A program made the translations under genes and the position numbers. Positions 15,854-23,333 of a stretch of 64,000 nucleotides of DNA are shown here, in pieces. The stretch covers positions 16,151 through 80,150 of the forward strand of contig JAICXX010000009.1 of assembly GCA_025934485.1 (NCBI GenBank), in the 5' to 3' direction. Every line of letters begins with the position of its first letter. Within the stretch, counting starts at the first letter, position 1. This stretch comes from Chitinophagaceae bacterium. GTDB lineage: Bacteria > Bacteroidota > Bacteroidia > Chitinophagales > Chitinophagaceae. The notes below the pieces were generated by a model. That model was given only the letters and a program-made list of their open reading frames with translations, made no database searches and had not been told where the DNA came from.

Positions 15854-17719
15854 ATGCAACGCATAAAATCGATAAAACTTCTTCACTGGGCCATCATTGG
15901 TTGTGGTTTGGTGGTATCGGCGGTCTCCTGTAAGAAGTACCTGGATCCCGACCCTGTATCATCCTTTAATACGGCCTTTGTGTTCAGCGACGTCCCCAAT
16001 GCACAGAAGGCCGTACTGGCGGCATATCAGGACATGGAGGGCGACAACGGCTATGGCATCCGGATCAGCATGTACTATTCCTATGACAACGACGAAATGA
16101 TAGGCATGCATCAGCTGGGCGACAACGACCGCGGCGATATCGCCCATTATAATGCCAACTCGGGTAATTCGCAGCTGTATAATCCCTGGGTGCAGTTATA
16201 CCAGGGTATCGAAAGGTGCAATATTTGTATCTATAACATTCCAACCATGCCATTGTATACGAAAGGGTCGGCCCAGCAGGTTGGCGAGCTGCACCGCTTG
16301 TACGGAGAAGCATTGACCCTGCGTGCGCAATATTACCTGGAACTCGTGCGGAACTGGGGCGACGTCCCGGCGCAATGGCTGCCCTCCGCGCAGCAAGCCA
16401 ATGTATTTCTGGCGAAGACGGATAGGGACACCATTTACAACCATCTGCTGAACGATCTGCAACAGGCGGAAAGCCTTGTTCCCTGGCGCACTGATGTCGG
16501 CTCGCTTGGCGACGGGATCGACGAGCGGATCACGCTCGGCGCCGTAAAGGCGCTCCGCGCACGCATCGCCCTCTACCGCGGCGGCTACTCACTCCGCCGC
16601 GCCAGCAGCATTTATGGCCAGACCATGGCCCGGCCCGCGGATTATCTCGACTATTACAAGATCGCCTTCCAGGAATGTTCCGACCTGTTGGCCCGCCGCG
16701 ACGAACACACCCTGAACCCCAGTTTCCAGGCCGTATTCAAGAACGGGCCCGACGCGCATACGATCGATACCAAATACGGCGAGATCCTATTCGAAGTGGG
16801 CATGAGCGGCGGTCAGGGCACCAACGACAGCAAACTCGGATACTACGACGGGACCAAGGTCAATGCCAGCCTTTCGGGCAACGCGGCTATCGGGGTATTG
16901 CCGACCTATTTTTATCTCTTTGACAGCACAGATACCCGCCGCGACGTGACCTGCGCCGCATACGAAGTAGCCAAAGACCTGAACAGACTCACCGGTCATC
17001 CCATCACGACGATCGTCGAGGCCAAGTTCCGGCGCGACTGGATCACTAACCCGAGTGTCATGACTTCTACCGCGCAGTATTACGGCGTGGACTGGCCGAT
17101 CATCCGGTTCTCGGACGTCCTGCTGATGTACGCCGAGGCCGATAACGAGATCAACCATGGCCCCAATGCTTCGGATATAGCAGCCTTCAACGAGGTGAGG
17201 ACCCGGGGATACGGCGGCAACGCTTCGCTCATTGGAACGACGCCTACGGATTATACCGGGTTCTTCAATGCGATCGTCCGCGAGCGTTCGCTTGAATTTG
17301 GCGGTGAAGGTATCCGCAAATATGACCTTATCCGCTGGAATCTGCTGGCGTCTCGTCTTGCGGATGCAAAAACGAATCTAACCAATCTGGCCGCCAAAAC
17401 AGGTACATTTACGGGCGGCTATGCGAGTAATACCTGGAACTTCAGCCAGCTGCCGACGTCTGAATATTATGATTCGGCGAACTCTACCATCGCCACGGGG
17501 ATCAAATGGGGAACATCGTTGTATGCACCCGCGGTGACGCCTGCCGGACCCTACAAAAAGGTAACATGGGTAAGCTCCTCTATCGCCAACGTATTGTCCT
17601 CCTCCGGCTCGTCGAACGCCTATGCCGTCGATTTCAAACCGAATCATAGCGAGCTCCTGCCCATTCCGCAGGCAGCCATCGCAGCCGATTATAATTTAAC
17701 CCAGGACTATGGTTATTAG
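15854..17719 (+). CDS. SusD/RagB-type surface glycan-binding lipoprotein
   Basis: Caps the SusC barrel outside the cell and captures oligosaccharides. The 621-residue protein has a lipoprotein signal with lipobox VSAVSC (Cys26) followed by KKYLDPDP, which is typical of SusD. TPR-like helices follow (LTLRAQYYLELVRNWGDVP, with AVKALRARIALYRGGYSLR further on), and the C-terminal segment contains VRERSLEFGGEGIRKYDLIR, the hallmark of RagB/SusD proteins. It comes 18 nt after susC, and its end overlaps the first possible start of the acetylesterase gene by 11 nt. Confidence 0.95.
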   Translation: MQRIKSIKLLHWAIIGCGLVVSAVSCKKYLDPDPVSSFNTAFVFSDVPNAQKAVLAAYQDMEGDNGYGIRISMYYSYDNDEMIGMHQLGDNDRGDIAHYNANSGNSQLYNPWVQLYQGIERCNICIYNIPTMPLYTKGSAQQVGELHRLYGEALTLRAQYYLELVRNWGDVPAQWLPSAQQANVFLAKTDRDTIYNHLLNDLQQAESLVPWRTDVGSLGDGIDERITLGAVKALRARIALYRGGYSLRRASSIYGQTMARPADYLDYYKIAFQECSDLLARRDEHTLNPSFQAVFKNGPDAHTIDTKYGEILFEVGMSGGQGTNDSKLGYYDGTKVNASLSGNAAIGVLPTYFYLFDSTDTRRDVTCAAYEVAKDLNRLTGHPITTIVEAKFRRDWITNPSVMTSTAQYYGVDWPIIRFSDVLLMYAEADNEINHGPNASDIAAFNEVRTRGYGGNASLIGTTPTDYTGFFNAIVRERSLEFGGEGIRKYDLIRWNLLASRLADAKTNLTNLAAKTGTFTGGYASNTWNFSQLPTSEYYDSANSTIATGIKWGTSLYAPAVTPAGPYKKVTWVSSSIANVLSSSGSSNAYAVDFKPNHSELLPIPQAAIAADYNLTQDYGY

Positions 17720-17759
17720 CAACACCGCCATACGGCCCGGAAGACACGGCGTCACCCTC

Positions 17760-18494
17760 ATGATCCTTACCCTGCTGCTGGCGGCCTTCGTTCCGCCGGA
17801 GAGAACGATCAAAGTATGGCTCATTGGTGATTCGACCATGGCCGATAAAGAGATCAAGGCGTACCCCGAAACCGGTTGGGGTATGCCATTCGCTCATTTT
17901 TTCGATTCCACGGTTGTCGTCGACAACCGTGCTAAGAACGGCCGCAGCACGCGGACCTTTATTGCCGAAGGACGTTGGGATGCGGTGATGCAGGAGATGA
18001 AGCCCGGCGATTGGGTCTTCATCCAGTTTGGCCATAACGACGAGGTACCCACCAAGGGCAGCTATACGCCGGAGGATCAGTTCGAAGCTAATCTGATCCG
18101 CTTTATCAAAGATGTTCGCGACAAACAAGCGACGCCGGTTTTGATCACACCCGTGGCCCGCCGGAAATTCGATGCGGGTGGTAAGGTCCAGGAGACACAC
18201 GCGGTCTATGCCGCCATCGTCCGGAGAGTGGCCGCCGAACAACATACGCCTTTGATCGACCTCGACAAGGAGAGTCAGAGCCTGTTGCAACAGCTGGGCC
18301 CGGAGAACTCGAAGTTCCTTTTCGACTATCTCACACCCGGTGAACATCCCAACTACCCGCTGGGTCGTGAAGACGATACGCATTTCAATGAGCTCGGAGC
18401 CCGGAAGATGGCGGAGATCGTCCTGGCGGATATCCGCAGCCTGAATTTGCCCCTTGCGGCACATATCGTGGTGGGCACCAACAAACCTAAATGA
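17760..18494 (+). CDS. Rhamnogalacturonan acetylesterase-like SGNH hydrolase (CE12)
   Basis: Removes acetyl groups from galacturonate residues of rhamnogalacturonan. SGNH blocks are visible: block I VWLIGDSTMADKE with the nucleophile Ser, NRAKNGRSTRTF with the block II Gly, FIQFGHND with the block III Asn, and the catalytic DTHFNELGARKMAE with Asp and His. A short hydrophobic signal peptide (MILTLLLAAFVPPE) follows the ATG at 17760; an in-frame ATG at 17709 inside the end of susD would add 17 residues, so translational coupling from susD is possible. The stop overlaps the start of the PL10-CE8 gene as ATGA, placing it in the pectin operon. Confidence 0.9.
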   Translation: MILTLLLAAFVPPERTIKVWLIGDSTMADKEIKAYPETGWGMPFAHFFDSTVVVDNRAKNGRSTRTFIAEGRWDAVMQEMKPGDWVFIQFGHNDEVPTKGSYTPEDQFEANLIRFIKDVRDKQATPVLITPVARRKFDAGGKVQETHAVYAAIVRRVAAEQHTPLIDLDKESQSLLQQLGPENSKFLFDYLTPGEHPNYPLGREDDTHFNELGARKMAEIVLADIRSLNLPLAAHIVVGTNKPK

Positions 18495-20542
18495 GACTCG
18501 TCACGCTCTATATCGCTCTATGCAGCACCCTCGCCGTCGCCGCCCAGCAGGAACCACGGATCGAGCCCGGTCCGTTTGCCGATAACGCGGGTCACTGGTA
18601 TGCCATCTTCAACAAAGAGAACATCATCAACCCGCGCCCCGGCCGGCCCCGCTATCAGCCGACGCAACTAAAAGCGATCGCGGACAATATCCTCCTCTTC
18701 CAAAAGAGGAACGGCGGCTGGCCAAAGAACTACGATGTCTTCGCCATCCTGACATCGACTCAAAAAGACTCCGTGGCCGCCGCAAAGAATGCCACCAATA
18801 CGACCTTCGACAACGGCAGTACCTACAATCAAATTGCCGCACTCGCCACCGCCTGGTATGCGCTGAAAGACTCCCCGGCTGCGGCCAATGTCGGCCGCTA
18901 CAAAGCCGCAGCCATCCACGGCCTCGAATTTATTGTAGAAGCCCAATACAAGAACGGCGGCTGGCCGCAATACTATCCGCTCGAAACCGATTATAGCCGC
19001 CACATCACCTTCAACGACGGCGCCTACCTGGGCATCATGCAGCTGCTGAAAGCTATCGTAGACCAGCAGCCGCAATACGGGTTTGTAGACAAAAAACTAC
19101 GCGCCCGGCTCGCCGCGGCCTATGACCTCGGGCTCGACTGCATCCTGCGGACCCAGATCGATGACGCCGGTGCGCCTACCGCCTGGTGTCAGCAATACGA
19201 CGAGATGACTTTGCAACCCGCCTGGGCGCGGAAGTTCGAACCACCATCGATCTGTAACAAAGAAAGCGCCGACCTGGTGTTGTTCCTCATGAGCATCGAT
19301 CATCCGGACGCCCGCGTGGTGGCCGCGGTGGAGAACGCCGTAGCCTGGTTCAAAGTTTCACGCATTTACAATACCCGCATCAAGACCATTCCCGCACAGC
19401 GCTTTGTGACGCCCTTTCGCGTGAGCACTACGGATCGCATTGCGGTGACGGACTCCGCGGCACCGCCGATCTGGACCCGCTACTATGAATTAGGGACCCA
19501 CCGGCCGATGTTTTGCAACCGGGATAGCAAAGTGGTCTATTCGCTGGCGGAAGTGCTGCGGGAACGCCGCGACGGCTATGGCTGGTATACGTATTCCCCA
19601 CAGCAGGTGATCGATGCCTATCCTCGCTGGTATGCGCATTGGTCGGGGGTAAAGACCATAATCGTTGCTGCGGATGGGAGCAGCGACTACCGGACGGTGC
19701 AGGCGGCTTTCGATGCCTGCGATCCTAACACGACCATCTTTATCAAAACCGGGACCTATCGCGAAAAATTACATCTCGACAACACGAAAAACCACATAAC
19801 CATCAGCGGCGACGATGCCATGAGCACCATCCTTACCTATGACGATCATCCGGGCAGGGTGTCTCCCGATGGCGATAGCATCAACACCCGCAACAGCTAT
19901 AGCGTGCGGATCGATGCGAGTGATGTCCGTGCCGACAACATTACGATCCGCAACGATGCGGGGTTTACGGCGGGACAGGCGGTGGGGCTGGAGGCGCGGG
20001 GCGACAAGCTGCACTTTGAACATTGTCGCATCGTCGGCAACCAGGACATCCTGTTTCTAAACAGCGAGACCAGCCGGCAGTACTACCACGATTGTTATAT
20101 CGAGGGAACTACAGACTTTATCTTCGGTTCCGCCACCGCCTGGTTCGAACATTGTCATATCCACAGCAAAAAGAACTCGCATGTGACGGCAGCTTCTACG
20201 CCGGAGGAACATGTCTATGGTTTTGTTTTCGACAGCTGTACGCTTACGGGCGACCCCGGCCTGAACCGTGTCTCGCTGGGCCGGCCATGGCGTCCCTATG
20301 CCTGCGTGATCTATCTGCATTGCTGGCTGGGCCAGCATATCCTGCCGGAGGGCTGGGCGAATTGGAATAAGACCGATAACTACAAGACGGCCCGCTATTC
20401 CGAATACGACTCGCAGGGGCCCGGCGCCAATCCTTCGGCCCGTGTGCCCTGGTCGCATCAACTTACGGCGGCTGAGGCTGCTAAGATAACGCTTAGTGAT
20501 GTCCTTAGCGGCTGGAACCCACTATCTTTAAACACTAAATGA
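18491..20542 (+). CDS. Secreted PL10 pectate lyase - CE8 pectin methylesterase fusion
   Basis: Two enzymes in one chain of 683 residues. A signal peptide (MRLVTLYIALCSTLAVAA) leads into a PL10-type pectate lyase (about 27-376) with KRNGGWPKNYDV, KNGGWPQYYPLE, ITFNDGAYLGIM and RYYELGTHRPMFCNRDSKV, the layout of PelA-family lyases. A CE8 pectinesterase follows (about 388-676) with VAADGSSDYRTVQAA, VGNQDILFLN, EGTTDFIFGSA (catalytic Asp) and SLGRPWRPYA (substrate Arg). The pairing makes sense: CE8 strips methyl esters from homogalacturonan so that the lyase can cut it. ATGA overlaps join it to the CE12 gene before and the GH28 gene after. Both active sites look intact. Confidence 0.9.
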   Translation: MRLVTLYIALCSTLAVAAQQEPRIEPGPFADNAGHWYAIFNKENIINPRPGRPRYQPTQLKAIADNILLFQKRNGGWPKNYDVFAILTSTQKDSVAAAKNATNTTFDNGSTYNQIAALATAWYALKDSPAAANVGRYKAAAIHGLEFIVEAQYKNGGWPQYYPLETDYSRHITFNDGAYLGIMQLLKAIVDQQPQYGFVDKKLRARLAAAYDLGLDCILRTQIDDAGAPTAWCQQYDEMTLQPAWARKFEPPSICNKESADLVLFLMSIDHPDARVVAAVENAVAWFKVSRIYNTRIKTIPAQRFVTPFRVSTTDRIAVTDSAAPPIWTRYYELGTHRPMFCNRDSKVVYSLAEVLRERRDGYGWYTYSPQQVIDAYPRWYAHWSGVKTIIVAADGSSDYRTVQAAFDACDPNTTIFIKTGTYREKLHLDNTKNHITISGDDAMSTILTYDDHPGRVSPDGDSINTRNSYSVRIDASDVRADNITIRNDAGFTAGQAVGLEARGDKLHFEHCRIVGNQDILFLNSETSRQYYHDCYIEGTTDFIFGSATAWFEHCHIHSKKNSHVTAASTPEEHVYGFVFDSCTLTGDPGLNRVSLGRPWRPYACVIYLHCWLGQHILPEGWANWNKTDNYKTARYSEYDSQGPGANPSARVPWSHQLTAAEAAKITLSDVLSGWNPLSLNTK

Positions 20543-22215
20543 TACTCATGCGCTCCTTATGGACAACGATCGCCCTTTCCGTGGCTTGCACCGCCACCAC
20601 CTTCGCCCAGGACCATGCCGCCGATAGCTACTCCTGGACGAACCTCCCGGTGATCCACCGCCCGGAATTCCGCAAAGACACTTTCTCGATTATAAAATAC
20701 GGCGCCGTGGCCGACGGCATGACGCTCAACACAAAGGCCATCAATAACGCCATCGATGCATGCAATAAAAAGGGTGGGGGGGTAGTACTGGTGCCTCCGG
20801 GACTCTGGGCGACAGGGCCCATCGTGCTGAAGTCCGGCGTGAACCTCCACATCGACCGCGCGGCCATCCTGCAATTTACGGCCGATAAAGACCAATACCC
20901 CATTGTTACCGGCAACTGGGAAGGACACCCCGCCGCCCGTTGCCAGAGCCCCATCTCGGCGACCGATGCAGACAATATAGCCATCACCGGCGGCGGCATC
21001 GTGGACGGGAACGGCGACTCCTGGCGCTGGATCGCCAAAGACCGGCTCAGCGAAGCCGAATGGCGCCAAAAGCTGGCCTCCGGCGGCATCGTCACGGAAG
21101 ACGGCAAGACCTGGTTCCCCTCCGCGCAAAGTCTCAAAGGCTACAGGACCAAAGAAGCCGGCGTGCTAAAACCGGGGATGAAGCCAGAAGATTTTAACGA
21201 CATCCGGGATTTTCTCCGGCCCAACCTGCTGGTTCTCACCAATTGCAAAAAAGTATTGTTAGAGGGCACGACCTTCGAGAATTCCGCCGCCTGGTGTCTG
21301 CATACCCTGCTTTGTGAGGACCTTACCCTATACGACGTCCATGTACGCAATCCCTGGAACGCGGCGAATGGCGATGGCATCGACGTGGAATCCTGCCGGG
21401 GGGTGAAGATCGAGCATAGCACCTTCGACGCGGGCGATGACGGCATCTGCGTAAAAAGCGGCCGGGACGAAGACGGCCGGAAACGCGGCCGGCCCACCGA
21501 GAACATGATCGTCCATGATGATATCGTCTACCGCGCCCACGGCGGCTTTGTGATCGGCAGCGAGATGTCCGGCGGCGCGCGGAATATCTTCGTATCCGAC
21601 TGCTCCTTTATCGGGACCGATATCGGCCTGCGTTTCAAGACCGTCAGGGGCCGTGGTGGCATAGTGGAAAAGATATATGTGAAGAACATCGCAATGCGCA
21701 ATATCATCCACCAGGCCGTGTTCCTCGACATGTACTATTTTGCTAAAGCCCCTTCGATCGCCGATGTCTACTCCGGTGCTGCTAAAATAGACGTGCCGCC
21801 CGTTAGCGAGGGTACCCCCCGTTTCCGCGACATTCACATCAGTAATATTGTGTGCGATGGGGCCGAAGAAGGTATCTTTGTGCGCGGACTGCCGGAAATG
21901 AACATTCGTGATATCTATCTCTCGGATATGGTGCTCAAGGCCGACAAAGGCGTCGATATTATCGCCGCCCGGCACATCGATCTGAAGGACATTCGACTCG
22001 TGACCAAAGATACCAGCGCACCAGTAGTGTACGTAGAGAATAGTAGTGATCTGAATTTCGAGAATATACATTACAATGCCGGAACAGACACCCTGTTCAG
22101 CGTCAACGGACCAAATTGCGCCGACATCAGGGTCACCGATACCGATCGATCAAAAGCCGTCCGCGACGCAGCCTTCAATTATGGGGCTGCGCCAACGTCA
22201 TTAGTAATAAAATAA
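20539..22215 (+). CDS. GH28 polygalacturonase, probably exo-acting
   Basis: Hydrolyses polygalacturonan. The 558-residue protein has a signal peptide ending near TFAQ, a beta-helix start FSIIKYGAVADGMTLNTKAI, and GH28 motifs: NPWNAANGDGIDVESC, FDAGDDGICVKSG with the Asp pair, RAHGGFVIGSEMSGG in place of the fungal GHG motif, and LRFKTVRGRGG in place of RIK. The THGGF/AHGGF-IGSEMSGG form is that of bacterial exo-polygalacturonases, so exo action is likely but inferred. Its start overlaps the stop of the PL10-CE8 gene (ATGA) and the next gene begins 5 nt after its stop. Confidence 0.92.
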   Translation: MILMRSLWTTIALSVACTATTFAQDHAADSYSWTNLPVIHRPEFRKDTFSIIKYGAVADGMTLNTKAINNAIDACNKKGGGVVLVPPGLWATGPIVLKSGVNLHIDRAAILQFTADKDQYPIVTGNWEGHPAARCQSPISATDADNIAITGGGIVDGNGDSWRWIAKDRLSEAEWRQKLASGGIVTEDGKTWFPSAQSLKGYRTKEAGVLKPGMKPEDFNDIRDFLRPNLLVLTNCKKVLLEGTTFENSAAWCLHTLLCEDLTLYDVHVRNPWNAANGDGIDVESCRGVKIEHSTFDAGDDGICVKSGRDEDGRKRGRPTENMIVHDDIVYRAHGGFVIGSEMSGGARNIFVSDCSFIGTDIGLRFKTVRGRGGIVEKIYVKNIAMRNIIHQAVFLDMYYFAKAPSIADVYSGAAKIDVPPVSEGTPRFRDIHISNIVCDGAEEGIFVRGLPEMNIRDIYLSDMVLKADKGVDIIAARHIDLKDIRLVTKDTSAPVVYVENSSDLNFENIHYNAGTDTLFSVNGPNCADIRVTDTDRSKAVRDAAFNYGAAPTSLVIK

Positions 22216-22220
22216 GCGGT

Positions 22221-23267
22221 ATGATACCAATTAAAACGGCTGTTTGTTCTTTCGGGATGTCGGGGAAGACGTTTCAAGCGCCCTTTCTCCACGTCAATCC
22301 GGGTTTTGAATTCTATTCGGTGTGGGAACGGGAGAAGGATCTCGCCAAAACCATCTACCCGGACGTCCGGGTCTGCCGTACCCTCGAAGAACTGCTGGCC
22401 GATCCCGCTGTGGAGTTGGTGATCGTCAATACGCCGAACTATACGCATTATCAATATGGCAAGAAGGCACTCGAGGCGGGGAAACATGTGATCATCGAGA
22501 AACCCTTTACCGTCACCGAAAAAGAAGGTCTGGAACTCATCGCCCTTGCCGGCCGGAAAGGCGTCAAGCTCTCCTCCTACCAAAGCCGCCGTTTCGATAG
22601 CGATTATCGTACCGTAAAGCGGGTGGTGGATTCGGGGGTATTGGGCAAAATCGTAGAGGCGGAGATCCATTATGACCGGTTTACCCCGGCGCTGAGCCCC
22701 AAGGTACACAAGGAGACACCCGGCCCGGGCCGCGGCTTGCTCTATGATCTGGGCTCGCATTTGATCGACCAGGCGTTGCAGCTCTTTGGGGATCCCCAGG
22801 CGGTCTTTGCGGATCTCTTTATCATCCGCGATAACTCGCAGGTGGACGACTATATGGAGGTGCTGCTGTATTACCCCGGACTTAGGCTTCGCCTGAAGTC
22901 CAGCTATCTGGTGCGCGAGCCGCTCCCGGCTTATAGTTTCTTTGGCCATCAAGGGACTTTTCTTAAAACCCGGGCCGACGTGCAGGAGAAACATTTGCTC
23001 GCAGGCGAGATGCCCGGCGGTCCCACTTGGGGCCTCGAGCCCGAATCCGAACAAGGCCTGCTGCATACCGAGCTTGAGGGCAAAGTGGTGCGCGAAAAGG
23101 TACCTACCGAGCGGGGTAATGCCATGGATTATTTCGATGGTATTTACAAAGCCATTAGGGAGAACGCACCCCTGCCGGTGACCGCCGAACAAGGCGTGAA
23201 GATCATCCGGGTGATTGAAAAGGCGTATGAGAGCCTCGCGGCAAAAAAGGTCGTGCCGTTTCGATAA
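22221..23267 (+). CDS. Gfo/Idh/MocA family oxidoreductase in the pectin locus
   Basis: A 348-residue cytoplasmic NAD(P)-dependent oxidoreductase. The Rossmann part shows TAVCSFGMSGKTFQAPFL (a GxxG variant), VIVNTPNYTHYQYGKKALEA and the diagnostic HVIIEKPFTV with the catalytic-site Lys. The C-terminal domain has GRGLLYDLGSHLIDQALQLFG, which supplies the usual Asp/His pair. The substrate is unknown; sitting between the GH28 and GH105 genes, it may act on a uronic acid or a rhamnose-derived product of pectin breakdown. The frame is open back to 22116 inside the GH28 gene, but the ATG at 22221 matches the family's N-terminus and gives a 5-nt spacing. Confidence 0.85.
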   Translation: MIPIKTAVCSFGMSGKTFQAPFLHVNPGFEFYSVWEREKDLAKTIYPDVRVCRTLEELLADPAVELVIVNTPNYTHYQYGKKALEAGKHVIIEKPFTVTEKEGLELIALAGRKGVKLSSYQSRRFDSDYRTVKRVVDSGVLGKIVEAEIHYDRFTPALSPKVHKETPGPGRGLLYDLGSHLIDQALQLFGDPQAVFADLFIIRDNSQVDDYMEVLLYYPGLRLRLKSSYLVREPLPAYSFFGHQGTFLKTRADVQEKHLLAGEMPGGPTWGLEPESEQGLLHTELEGKVVREKVPTERGNAMDYFDGIYKAIRENAPLPVTAEQGVKIIRVIEKAYESLAAKKVVPFR

Positions 23268-23285
23268 CGTTTGCGTAAATAAACA
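23262..23285 (+). promoter_or_regulatory. LacI-operator-like site, second copy of the shared 20-bp motif
   Basis: AACGTTTGCGTAAATAAACA at 23266-23285 repeats the motif at 12466-12485 with one change. CGATAACGTTTGCG (23262-23275) matches the LacI/GalR palindrome CGCAAACGTTTGCG at 12 of 14 positions. It spans the end of the Gfo/Idh/MocA gene and the 66-nt gap before the CE8-GH105 gene, the only gap above 20 nt within the pectin locus, so an internal promoter may be controlled here. Confidence 0.4.
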
Positions 23286-23333
23286 AGCGGATTTGACGCC
23301 TGCAATGCAAATTGTGAGTTAGAATTGTCTTAT

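Noticed and set aside
23292..23327. TTTG and TAGAATTG as promoter elements of the CE8-GH105 gene
   Set aside because: Spacing of 24 nt is too long and the -7 match is imperfect, and it would leave almost no leader before the start codon.
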